DNA of 64,000 nucleotides from assembly GCA_023079485.1 (NCBI GenBank), contig CM041084.1, forward strand, positions 62,715,709-62,779,708, read 5' to 3'. Numbering within the stretch: the stretch's first letter is position 1; every line of letters starts with the position of its first letter. Position numbers and translations under genes: made by a program. The notes beneath the pieces are model-generated. The model saw nothing but the letters and a program-made list of their open reading frames with translations. It did no database searches and was not told the origin of the DNA. Positions 40,350 to 50,763 of this stretch are shown piece after piece. The DNA comes from Archilochus colubris. Its lineage: Eukaryota; Chordata; Aves; Apodiformes; Trochilidae.

Positions 40350-40430
40350 TAACGGCAGTGGTAGTGGATCAAGGGTTGGACTTGATGATCTCTGAGTTCC
40401 CTTCCAATCCAGCCAATTCTATGATTATGA
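39484..40430 (+). mobile_element. CR1 LINE, young 5'-truncated copy with open frame
   Basis: 947 bp on the + strand, starting inside the reverse transcriptase palm domain and ending in the tail ccaattctatgattatg. It shows strong identity to the copies at 57,615 and 18,215. The reading frame is open to the natural stop, unlike those two, which suggests recent insertion. The 5' end joins the TA-rich microsatellite. Without the 5' half (endonuclease and most RT) it cannot move on its own. Confidence 0.94.
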
Positions 40431-41553
40431 TCTGTATAGCTGTGCCTATAGCTATACATATTTTATTCAGTTGTGGTTATATTTCTCCTTCACTGCCTCA
40501 TTCAAATGCCTCTGACTTGGAGAATAAGCTAGTGTTGGAAAGGGAAGAGAAAAATAGCTTTATGCTGAAAGCAGCAACTCTCAGCATTGGAGAGCTGGAT
40601 TTGAATTCTGCTTGTGCATGTAGTTCCCACATGATGCCAGCCAGGTAATGTAGGATGCTTTTCCCTGTTGGCTGTTAAAACAGATTTATGCTGCAGCTTG
40701 CTGAACCTGCAGGGCAATTTCTGTGCTCTCCCGCGAGTACCTGCAGCAGGCCAGGACAGTGCTGCCTGGCACATCTATCTAGCAGCAACCCTGGGTCTCC
40801 TTCTGCCCCAGGTCCTACTCTGCAGATGTACCAAGCCAAGGGGAGAGAGAAGTTGTCTTTTGTAACTGGATTTTCAGTCAGATCTGACCAAAGTCATATC
40901 ACATCTGAAAAACTGCTCTGACCACTGGGCTGTTTGATTTGAAGATGTGTGTCAAAATGGATCCACCTGTGCCATCAGCAAGTTTCATCTTATCTTTGCA
41001 TTAAGAATTTCTTCTGTATATTTTCTGGTGAGTTCTGATTCTTCTGTCTGTGCCACAATAGACTGAAATTGGTCTCAGACACAGGGAGACATATTCCCCC
41101 TTCTACTCCATGCATGCTTGGTACATGAGCCCTCCCAAGAAATGGAGGCAACACAGACTATTTCTACTTTGATTCCCACAGGTACATAACCAGCAACACC
41201 TCCTCTTTCAAGTTAAGTACTTACAGCAGGTCAAAGAGGGTTCCTTCTCCAGAAGAGAGCTGGAGCTTTGTTATGTTGTGCTGAGCTCCCTCTGCCATGC
41301 ATCACAGCCTGAGACCCATTGCCAGCATTAGGATGGTAACAGGCAAAACTGACATTCCCAATTATTTTGGCAAGGCTCTGCTAGAGTACAATTTACTATG
41401 GAGTTTAGCAAATGTATCACCTGCCCCCATCAAAACACATTCTTTAGTATTAGATGAATCCCAAAGGTGTACCTGAAAGAATAAAAAAAATTAGCCATGT
41501 ACTGTCTTTGCTGCAGGCAGCAAAATTATTTCCATGAAAATATAGTATTAAAT

Positions 41554-41608
41554 CTCTTTCAACCCAGCCAATTCTATGATTCTATGACTCTATGATTCTA
41601 TGATTCTT
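41554..41608 (+). mobile_element. CR1 LINE 3' tip (about 55 bp)
   Basis: Consists of ttcaacccagccaattc followed by four imperfect copies of the 8-base tail unit (tatgattc/tatgactc). It is among the shortest recognisable CR1 insertions and holds only the end of the 3'UTR and the octamer tail. Confidence 0.85.
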
Positions 41609-42929
41609 TTCCACTGTGAAGCACTGGGTGCTCGTAAGCAATATATTTCAAGATTTTTGTAGCAGCTTCACAGCCTTACTCCTGTCACTGATACTGTCAA
41701 GTTGGCATATTGTATACCTTGAAATGCTGTGCAGTGCACAGCCATAAATCCCACAAGGATTTATCCAGCAGGCTTAGTGTCATTAGCCCCTGTTATAGAC
41801 AGGCTGCAACGCTGAATGAACGCGTAACTTGACAGAGGTCATACAAGGTAGCAAAGACCTCGCAAGAGAGCAGAGGATTTGTAGCAACCTTTCATTTTCT
41901 GAGCCTTGCTGGGTAGGCATCCTGGATGCAATATTCTCTTGCTATCTTTTCCTTTTGCCTTCAACCATTTCTATTGAGAATGCATCCATGCAGCACTCTG
42001 GGAAGGAAAAAACATTTATCAGGCATTTTGCTGTCTGTCTTCTGACTTCAAAAAAGCTACCTGTCATTTTCCAGTGTCATTGCCAAATCTGAGTGTGGCT
42101 GGTTTTAACACTCGTTGTAATTGTGTTAACGTGTTTGCTGAGCGAGCACTCTGAGCCCATGCTGACCACTTGGAATTCAAAATTAGCACAGTAATTATAT
42201 TTCACAGGCTACTGGGCGATGGGAAATTTCATCTCACTTGTGAATTTGCATGTTCTGAAATAGGTCAGAGAAGCGGATGGCTTTGAAAGAAGAAAGAAAA
42301 AAAAAAAAAAAAGGGCTGGGAGTCGGTCTCCTGTTTTGCTTATTAGATTAAGCCCTTTCTGACAGGGTGAGTGCTCACATCCAGTTAGGTGCTTCACTAG
42401 TGCTGAGTGAATCATCAAGGGTGTCTCAAGAATTTTCCTGGAGGGTATTTTCTGGGTAGCTTCCAGGAGTATTTATGGACAGAGCATCCAGAAGCACTAA
42501 GGCTCCACCAGGGAGTTGAAAAAGAGCAGTAAATGAGCCTGACATCTAAGAGTCTGAGGGCGGAGAAAAAAAATAGTTTTCTATTACCATGATGCCGATG
42601 TTGTAATTAAATATAGTTGTTGCCAACTGCAAGATCTGCTAGATAACTGAGCAAACATATCTCTGGGGAAGCAACCTTGACCTGAGGCATTTTTCTTACT
42701 TCTATGAACACAAGTAAATGTACTAACATTGCTATTCAAGCCCTTTTTTATTATCACTTCAATCTCAATAATTAAGGGCAGCCTCAGTAATTTGAAGTCC
42801 CTCAGGGAACATAAACAAAAGCCCACCATGTTCTTCTAGTATTTCAGCACATTATAAGGCCTATTTTCCCACATAGTATGGTGGGGTGAACAGCAAATAA
42901 AATACTGCAGGAGCCCACAGCCTACTTCT

Positions 42930-43520
42930 GTGAATGCTTTCATGCTGTGTGTTGTACAGATTTGCCTCTTTCTGGCTTTCTGTTTTCTCTTTTACTTGCC
43001 TTCCTTCCCATGTACCCACAAACATTTGATTTCATCTCTCAGTTTAAGAACATCAACAAAAAAAGAACACAGTTGCTTTAATTACCAGCTGTATTTTTGG
43101 AAGAAGCCAACAGTCATGCATAGCCAACTTGCATGCAGCCTCTTGAAGAGGCAGTACCATATGGAAACCTGTCATGATGCCTCTTTATGCTACTGTGGAA
43201 TGTATTCAGAATTACCTCATGGTCACAATATCTCTGCAGATAAACTCCATGACCAGCCATGGACAGCTGGAGGTCGCCTGTGGTCTCCTGATACAAAGAT
43301 GGAAGTCCTTTCCACCTATGCTGAAGGAGAATCTTTGATGCCTTTGGCTGAACACAGGCCATGCTTATTACCTAATAAGACTGACTTTGGAGTTCAGGGG
43401 TACCTGAGTATCAAAAGAGAGGCTTTTAGTTTCCTATGTGATAAATTCACCTGGATATGCCCATGCTATAATATCCTCTTCTTCTTTCCTCCACACCTGC
43501 AGAAAAAACTCACAACATAA
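42930..43520 (+). other. Open reading frame of 196 codons, unrecognised
   Basis: The longest open frame in the window outside CR1 that I cannot assign. It starts with a hydrophobic stretch (LCVVQICLFLAFCFLFYLP, about residues 6-24) that looks like a signal or membrane segment. The remainder is Cys- and His-containing with no motif I know. There is no CpG island, TATA box or close polyadenylation signal, and codon use looks like AT-rich noncoding DNA. A frame of this size is plausible by chance in 64 kb over six frames. I do not claim a gene. Confidence 0.15.
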
Positions 43521-45401
43521 TGTTTTCATGGTTATTTATTGAGTTCCTGCCTGTATGAACAGACAGAGCTCACACGAACAACCATGTGTATGTAAAGTTC
43601 CTGGGAAATACCTAACTCAATAACTGAGTTTTGTTTGTCAGTCAAAAAGCAATTAGTAATAACTTACTGTTTTTCTCTTAGGAAACGAGATCCATCATCT
43701 AAATTGACTTTGTCTGAATGCAGTGATTACAGATCTCTGCCAATCAATAGCACTTCAGATAAACCTAAGCTGAGCCAAATTTGTGTGTGCTGGTTTATTT
43801 GTGCTCTAATTTTATGCTATGCACTGCAAAAATCAAGAACTGATTCTTTATTTTTAATTAATGGAGGTTTTTTTCCCAACACTTAGCAACGACTTTCTTA
43901 ATGACATTCAAACGAAATGTATATTGCAATGGAAATGGAAGATTCTTTTCATAAACATATCAATAATCCTTGTTAATGGCAGCCTGGTGACTTGCCTTGT
44001 GAAACAATCCACTCACAGCCTGTTTTCTTGTTTTCCTATTTTGATTTCCATTTGATTTATATATAGAAAAAGACAGTGTATTGATGTACAAAGAATGTAT
44101 GCACGTCAAATTATTAAATCATGAGGTGGGTATGAACTGCAGAACAATAGGATGCCTCAAGTAATTCATCTTATTATCAGCATTGAAGAATGGATAAAAA
44201 CATCTTACAAAATTCACTATAAAAATTACCTGGGAAAAATGGGGCATAATGCTGTCAGCAAAGCCATGCACAGAAAAACTAAAAGGAGAGTTGAAAAAGG
44301 AAGATAAAATCAAAGCTACTTGATGCTGCTTCTCAGATTCTTCTGCCCTCTGAATTGTTTCCAAAGGATGGTGACTCTGTTGTTCTGAAATTTTTCAAGG
44401 AGCTTAATTCTTCCATACCACAGAAAGGCAAATAGGACTATAATAATTATTCGTGCTGTACAATCCTTTTGCTATATTTAACATTGTAGCTAGAGCAGAT
44501 CAGGGGAAAAAAAAAAAACAAAAAGAAAAACAAAAACAAAAAAAAGAGCTATATTTTGCTCTTTTCTTGGAGTCTACTGTTTATAGATGTGATTCCAGCC
44601 CATTGATTTTTGGACAGAGGCCAGGTGGGCTTTGATCTCCCGCCTTATTTACCTACAGGACCAGCCTGCAGCAGACAACCCATCCCAACCCCTCATGGGT
44701 GCAGTCATGAGACTGGAACAAGAGCTGAAGGCTTGGACTCCTATTCCTGTGAGAACAACCAGAAGATGCTGAAAATGAGATTACCCTGAAAGACACTTGG
44801 CTGCTTTGACTGTATTAAAAAAGTGATTGGAGCACTTATTAAGACATTTCCTTGAGAAACCACCAAGAACAGAAAGAGGAAAGGTAACTCTTATTTGAAG
44901 AGGATCTGCTATTTTAAGCATTTGTGCAACCTGCAATGACTCCACACCATTCAGTGTGTCTACTGGAGGCACCCAGACTTTTGCAACAGGTCCAGTGGTC
45001 TTGCTCAGAACTCATACAAGTCCCGTATGGATGATCTGTAATTGGTTTCTTTAGGTGGTGAATCAAAAGCAACTCAGCATGGTGCTATCAGATGTCAGCT
45101 GCAGAAACTAGCATGCCTGGAGCACTTGGCCTGATGTGTCACCAGGATGCAGGATGTGCTTTTTCAATGTCATCTGTATTCAGAATAATGACAAGACAGA
45201 GTATGGAGGAGCTCTGATGCATGAAGCACAGTTGTAAATCATACAATTGCAATCCATCCAGCAGGTTGATCTCCTACTGCAGACAGAGGGAAATTCTGAA
45301 GACCTGTAGCATACACGCCAGTGCTCAGTTCACAAGGGGTGCTCTGGCCTCATAAAATATTTGGGGAATGGAGCATATGCAGGAGGCAGAACAGTAAATA
45401 C

Positions 45402-45443
45402 AAGTTTTTCTAAGAGAAATCCAGTTTTTCTAAGAGAAACACA
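45402..45443. repeat. Two-copy tandem duplication (~21 bp unit)
   Basis: The unit gtttttctaagagaaa occurs twice in direct succession with small differences at the junction. Confidence 0.75.
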
Positions 45444-45643
45444 GGTAAAGTGGCAGCATATAGGAGCTGCTTACTCACAGCCTGTTAACCGGTTTAGATG
45501 GCAAAACATTATGGTCAAGAAGCTGCAATGTTAGGGTTTATTAAGGGATACCAGAAGGCAGGGCCACAGTGACTCAGTTCTGCCAGAGGTCAGAGTCCAA
45601 GCCTTAGTGAACTCTTTGTCACCTGGAGTTCAGCCCAAGCAAG

Positions 45644-45648
45644 GTTGG
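45644..45648. repeat. Left target-site duplication GTTGG
   Basis: GTTGG immediately precedes the TG that starts the LTR at 45,649, and is repeated directly after the CA at 46,680. Confidence 0.8.
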
Positions 45649-45738
45649 TGTTACAGTCCGAGGTAACATTAAAATTTATTTTTGTTTTGGATACACGAAA
45701 CAAAGTCCAACCGTAGAAATGGTCGGGTGCAATCAGAT

Positions 45739-45744
45739 TTTATT
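45739..45744 (-). terminator. LTR polyadenylation signal
   Basis: AATAAA on the minus strand, about 400 bp after the LTR TATA box in its transcription direction. A second AATAAA lies nearer the LTR end at 45,675-45,680. Confidence 0.6.
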
Positions 45745-45798
45745 TGATAATTGACACAGCCAAAAATATAGAGCCAGCCAAAAAGGTAGAGAGGAAAA

Positions 45799-46025
45799 GA
45801 AGATAAAAGAAAGAGAGAGAGAAAAAAAGTGGTAAGAAAACGGTAAGAAAGCATGAGAGAGAAAAGTGGAGAAATAAAGGGTAAGAAAGTGGGAAGAATG
45901 AGAGAGAGAGAGAGAAGATATAAGAAAGAGAGAGAAGAAGTGGTAAGAAAATTGTAAGAAAGAATGAGAGAGAGAAGTGGAGAAAATGGATAAGAAAGAG
46001 GGAAGAATGAGAGAGAGAGAGAGAG
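45799..46025. repeat. GA-rich two-copy tandem repeat inside the LTR
   Basis: Two imperfect copies of a ~115-bp purine-rich unit (45,799-45,913 and 45,914-46,025). Each runs gaagata, gtggtaagaaaa, gtggagaaa and ggaagaatgagagagagag in the same order. On the LTR's own strand it is pyrimidine-rich. Confidence 0.85.
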
Positions 46026-46144
46026 TCACCATCAGGGGTCCAGCTGTCCAGCGAGGTTCTTCAAGATGGTGCTGATCCTGGACAGGGTCCGGTGCAGTAA
46101 TGGCGGTGGGTCAAGAGACGATGCCAGCCAGAGCATGGACAGCA

Positions 46145-46151
46145 ATATATA
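46145..46151 (-). promoter_or_regulatory. LTR TATA box
   Basis: TATATAT on the minus strand (context caggggtatatattg), at a suitable place to mark the U3/R boundary of the solo LTR. Confidence 0.6.
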
Positions 46152-46199
46152 CCCCTGAGTGCCTTTTGTTCCAAAGGGGCAGCTGTCAGTCAGCCAGTG

Positions 46200-46600
46200 T
46201 TGTTAGAAGGCAGGCTGCCTGGAGGAGAGCAGAAGGGTGTAGTCCTCCACCCACTCATCAATTCTTTTCTTCTTCCAGATGCCATTCCTCCTCTCTTCCA
46301 GCAACTTTGGCCAGGTACATAACTGTGCCTCCAGGGGTGTCCCAGCATTGAAGGTTGGCCCTCAGGAAAGGGGAGTAGTCTCCACCCCTTCATCAGTTCC
46401 TATCTTCTTCCTGGTGCCATCCTTGCTCTGCTCCAGCCCCCTTAGCCAGGTACTTCGAAAGTACAATCAAGGTGGCCCAGTTGTGCCTGGAGGGATGTCC
46501 CAGCATTGAAGGCTGGTGCTCAGAGAAGAGGAATAGCCTCCACCCAATAGGTCTTACAACATCCCGAGGTATCACCCCTGCTCAGCTCTGGCCAGACAGG
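46200..46600. repeat. Three imperfect ~136-157-bp tandem units in LTR U3
   Basis: The landmark tagt/cctccaccc recurs near 46,239, 46,375 and 46,533. The landmark tgtcccagcattgaagg recurs at 46,339 and 46,496, and ccaggtac at 46,310 and 46,446. Repeated U3 blocks often behave as enhancers in retroviral LTRs; that role is inferred here. Confidence 0.75.
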
Positions 46601-46680
46601 TCCTCCACCCAAGCCAGGGCTATTCATTTTAAAATTGCTCCTTTGAGACAGTTGCAAATCAGTGAGATCAGACTCACACA

Positions 46681-46685
46681 GTTGG
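46681..46685. repeat. Right target-site duplication GTTGG
   Basis: GTTGG immediately after the terminal CA of the LTR, identical to the left copy at 45,644. Confidence 0.8.
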
Positions 46686-47169
46686 CATCAGTGGTTTGTG
46701 AAGACAAAGGGCATCTCACTGACCAGGCCTTGATCCTCAGTAGTGTAATTTCTAGGACTCCAAGCTCCAGATTTTACAGGGCTCCCTGCACTCACTACAG
46801 TAATAATTTATTTATCTTAAAAGCATGATTTATTTTTAGCTCTCAAATGTCATATAGAAAGAGGGAATCAGTCAGCCAGCAAGACAGACACACAGCAAAT
46901 ATCTCAGGGAAGACAGTGGACTGTACCACTGATATTGACAGCATCTGCCTGACTTGAGTTGACAGCCTAGGCAGATTTTTTTCCCCTTCTGCCTTTTGCA
47001 CAAGGAGCATCTAGAGCTTGAATACATCTGGTTTCATACAGGGTGCCATCTGATCATCCCAGGCATGTGCTCTGAAGCTCTCTGATGGATGAGTCATAGG
47101 TCCACATCCTTATAAAATCTTCGAGAGCTGGAGCATATTTGATGCATATCTGTAGTAGAGCTTTTGGTG

Positions 47170-47170
<1 letters not shown>

Positions 47171-47199
<29 letters not shown>
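47171..47199. repeat. Poly(T) tract
   Basis: An essentially pure run of about 29 T. Confidence 0.85.
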
Positions 47200-47202
<3 letters not shown>

Positions 47203-48688
47203 AAGATGAGTTTCAATGTGCCAAGCAAGTCTGGGTACCAGAAAAGGGAATGACCATGGAGCTGATTTCAGCCCCACACTTCTATACCACATCCAAATAC
47301 AACTGTAGATGCAGCCCCAGGTAAGGCATGTCATGGTACTAACCATATATACTAGCCATGTTTGAGGTCATATTGTTCAACTCTATCAGAAACAAGAGAA
47401 AATACAAAAAAAAAAGGACTCAGATTAAGGACTGTGCCCCTTGGAGATGTCCTTATGTCCCCCAGCTGACACTTGTGACATGGGTGATTTGAAAATACTG
47501 TGGCGAAGCCAAAAGGAATAAAATCTAGAAAAGACATGGAAATTATTTGAGTAATAAAGCATTAAGAATCTCTCCAGAGATCCCCTTGTAGTTTATGAAT
47601 ATGAATGGACTTTGTGAATTTTATTGTGTTTTATAGGCTGCAGTCTGTTTATGACAAGTCCTTACTCTGGAGGGAGTTAGGGTTAGAGTCAGAAAAAGGC
47701 AGATTAATGGGAAATTGCCTTCCTTTGCAAAACTCCTGTCAAGGCATGTCACAGCTGCCTGCTCCTGAACAGCACAGTGACTTTTTTAGACAGAATGTGG
47801 ACCAAAGAGACACATCCTCTCCCACTTTCTTAAAATAAATATGCAGGCTGCTTCTCACATTAGTCCAGAAGAATGAGCAAATCATCTGCTTTTTTCTCTT
47901 TGGGGGAGTCCAGAACCTGTATGAGTTGACACACTAAGGAAAACAAAAAGCATTTAAAGCATTTTTATGATCACAAAAGCCATACGCTGAGACCCTAAAC
48001 TGATCCAAGAAAAACTGTACTACTTAATGAACTGGCATTTCAAACAGGTTTTATTCAGCAGGTCTAGGATCCCAAGAGTTCTTTGTCTGGTTCCTTATTC
48101 TCTGACCTAGGTTTGCAAATAAACATTTCTCCAGCTCACCACACCAAGAGAAAATCCTGGAGTACCTCAAAACTCCCCAGCTACTTCCATCTGTATTTCT
48201 GAGAAGAGGTTTCTATGGGGAGGAGCAGTTCTATTGCCCTCTGCTGTTTTACTTTTTTCCTGTGTTCTCAGTACAGCTGGCCATACTCTGAAACAGGTTG
48301 GGTTCCATAGATGTGTTCCAGAAAAGAATTGAATCCATAAGACTTCCATGAGGTTTGGTTTTTTTTTCCAAAAAAACCTATTCAAACCTTTTGGAGAAAA
48401 TCCGGATAGGAAAGAAAAAATAAAAAGAAAATAGTTTTATCTTTAGTAGATGAACACAAAATTTTCATTTGACAAATCATTTGGGTTTTACCACCTCTGT
48501 ACAATAATCAAATGCTTCCTTCTTAAACTGACCTTGCTAGTATTGTTAAAATCTAATCTTTATTTGTTTAACAAGAAACCTTCTGCTGAGTGATGATTTC
48601 AGCCAAGTCTTTCATCACATCTTGTAACCCATCCCAAATTAGCAGTTGGGTGCTGCAGAATATTTTGATTCTATTTCTAAATGGGGGC

Positions 48689-48732
48689 TTTTTTTTTTTT
48701 TTTTTTTTCTTTTTTTCTTTTTTTTTTTTTCC
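48689..48732. repeat. T-rich tract with C interruptions
   Basis: T-runs separated by single C bases. The exact length is prone to assembly error. Confidence 0.85.
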
Positions 48733-49856
48733 TGGGAATTCCAAAATTATTAAACATAAACGGCCTGAGTTTTTTGTAACGCCAGTTATCAAAATCCATT
48801 TCCTCATCCTGCTCCCCACTTCAGTGTCCAAGCAGCTGACTCTTTATCTGGTCATTTGGTCACGCAGCCCACTTGGAAAGAGTTCTGGGAAAGTGCCTAG
48901 CTGGGAAGAAGAAGATGCAGGCAGGTATTTCTCAAAAAAATCAGAGATTTTGTTGCAGAGTAATAATAAGACAAGATTTCAAACCTCCATCTTTCTCATC
49001 ACAGAGAAAATCCTGTTCCCTTCTAATGCATTTATTAAACATTCTCTGTATAAATGCTCCCTCATGGCTAATTGAACTCTGCAAAAACACAATTGACCTT
49101 GCAGAGGGATTTTATCTGTGCTCTTGCATTAGCTTGGGGTCTCAGTCCTGCTAAGCCCAAGCTCCCAGTGCCCGTGCTGCCTCCCTGCCAGCTTATAGCC
49201 CCTGGCTGGACTGGGATGAGCCAGCTGGCTTTCCAGATGGGAACACACACAGAAAAGACCCTTGCTCACATATTACTGCAGGACTCTATTACCTCTATAT
49301 GATTCCAGTGTTTTCTCTGGATCTAAAAGAAGCCAGCCATACAGGTGAAGAGATGCTATTTGGGGTGAAAGGTCTGAAGGAAATAGGGCACCAGCATTCA
49401 GCAGGAGCTCTGCCCCTGTGGGGCTGCTGGCTGAAATGAAGGAGAGCAGTCAACACTAGCTCATTGCTTTTGACCTTTTATTTGCAGGTAATTTATAGGA
49501 GTGTTTCTGGGGCTTGTGTGCTCTTGAGCATGACACTGGGGGGCAAAGGAGCTCACACTGCAGGCTGACTTTTTATGACACAGAAGAGAAAGCAAGCTCA
49601 AAAAAAACTCCAGGTAAAACCACATAGGCCCACATGTGGAAAATGGGGAAAGATAGAGGACTGAAATCAATGACCTCTGAAACTTTTTTTCTAATGCTCA
49701 GAAGTTCTTGCTGTGTTTTGTTAGGAGCAAATGTTGGCAGGCAGGAGTCTGGGCAGGAATGAGCCATGTATCCTCCCCTAGCAGGATCAGGCCCTGGTGC
49801 TCATAGTTAGGTCCTGAATCTGTAGACAGCCTGGATTCCCTCTCCATTCTATAGCA

Positions 49857-50014
49857 AATTGTGGATTCTCCATCCCTGGAGCTATTTGAAAAGGGACTGG
49901 ATGTGGCACTCAGTGCTATGGTCTAGCAACCGCAACAGTGGTTCAAGGGTTGGACTCAATGATCTCTGAGGTCCCTTCCAACCCAGCCAATTCTATGATT
50001 CTATGATTCTATGA
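49857..50014 (+). mobile_element. CR1 LINE 3' end
   Basis: About 158 bp: gtggattctccatccctgg, the last codons of the CR1 ORF with tggatgtggcactcagtgc, the short 3'UTR (ggttcaagggttggactc) and the octamer tail. It is close to the young copies at 39,484 and 57,615. Confidence 0.93.
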
Positions 50015-50107
50015 AATTAATATACTTTTCTAACATCACAGAGCCAAAAACCCCCATTTCAGTGCTAAATTCCTGAGGTTTTTGTCCTCTTTCTTCAGTG
50101 GGACTGA

Positions 50108-50548
50108 CTTGAACATTTCCAAAGGAGAGCCACTGAAATGATCAGAGGTCTGGAGTGCCTCCCCTATGAAGACAGTCTGAGGAAATTTGGGTTTTTCAGC
50201 CTAGAGAAGAGGAAGCTTTCCAGTATCTGAAAGGGGCCCACAAGAAAGCTGGGGGAGGGAGTTTTGCATGGGTGTGTAGTGAGAGGACAAGGGAAATGGT
50301 TTAAAACTTGGAGGGGGAAGGTTTAGATTAGACATTAAGAAAAAATTCTTTCCTGTGAGGGTGGTGAGATGCTGGCACAGGCTGCCCAAGGAAGTTGTGA
50401 CTGCCCCATCCCTGGAAGTGTTCAAGGCCAGGTTGGATGGGGCCTTGAGCAACCTGGCCTGGTGGGAGGTATCCCTTCCCATGCAGCGGGGTTGGAACTG
50501 GATGCTTTTTAAGGTGCCTTTCAACCTTAGCCATTCTATGATTCTATG
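50108..50548 (+). mobile_element. CR1 LINE 3' part, older subfamily
   Basis: About 440 bp with the end of the reverse transcriptase ORF (reading around gcacaggctgcccaaggaag and aaggccaggttggatgggg), the 3'UTR and the tail ccattctatgattctatg. Frameshifts are present, for example at the join near 50,215 where sequence found in other CR1 copies is missing. It is diverged from the adjacent young copy 94 bp upstream, so the two are separate insertions. Confidence 0.88.
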
Positions 50549-50660
50549 TCACGTTGTTTTCCCTTATTAAGGCAATTATGCTTTGCAAAATAACTATAAA
50601 TTGTTAGTCCTGACACAGTTGTTGTTTACATCCACTGAGCAGATCTGCATGGTTATTACA

Positions 50661-50763
50661 GGCAAGTTAAAAGAATATTTTTACTCCTTGAGTGGAAAAT
50701 GAGGCATGAAGAAGCATAGCATCTTAAAAAGGGTCAAAAAAAGAAGTTCATCTTAAGAGAAAA
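50661..50763 (+). repeat. Direct repeat copy A (103 bp)
   Basis: Aligns without gaps to 52,861-52,963 with 13 mismatches by eye (about 87% identity). It contains gtggaaaatgaggcat and gtcaaaaaaagaagt in the same order. It is neither CR1 nor simple sequence. The 3' neighbourhood differs from copy B immediately after the repeat. Confidence 0.8.

Larger units (their letters stand above)
40431..45643. other. Intergenic DNA, no gene recognised
   Basis: Contains the short CR1 tip at 41,554 and A-rich tracts at 42,297-42,313 and 44,508-44,548. A 21-bp near-perfect tandem duplication lies at 45,402-45,443. One 196-codon open frame is at 42,930-43,520, listed separately. The block near 42,080-42,320 has a mixed, non-repetitive texture that could be conserved regulatory DNA, but this cannot be judged without an alignment. 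Confidence 0.5.
45649..46680 (-). mobile_element. Solo LTR of an endogenous retrovirus, minus orientation
   Basis: 1,032 bp starting TGTTACAGTC and ending ACTCACACA, with TG...CA termini and flanked by identical 5-bp GTTGG duplications, as produced by a retroviral integrase. Transcription signals read on the minus strand: a TATATAT box at 46,145-46,151 preceded by the repeat-rich U3, and AATAAA signals at 45,739-45,744 and 45,675-45,680. Read that way the LTR starts TGTGTGAGTCTG and ends CTGTAACA. No gag, pol or env sequence is adjacent on either side, so it is a solo LTR left by recombination between two LTRs. A 5-bp duplication fits several avian ERV groups; I do not assign a family. Confidence 0.88.
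46686..49856. other. Intergenic DNA, no gene recognised
   Basis: Contains two long T-tracts, about 30 bp at 47,171-47,199 and about 44 bp with C interruptions at 48,689-48,732. No exon or RNA gene was recognised. The T-tracts might be reversed poly(A) tails of processed retrocopies, but I see no recognisable copied gene next to either. Confidence 0.5.

Noticed and set aside
45733..46032. Ser/Phe/Leu-rich minus-strand open frame of about 100 codons
   Set aside because: It is the translation of the GA-rich tandem repeat inside the solo LTR.
47171..48732. T-tracts as reversed poly(A) tails of processed pseudogenes
   Set aside because: No recognisable gene copy or target duplication next to either tract.
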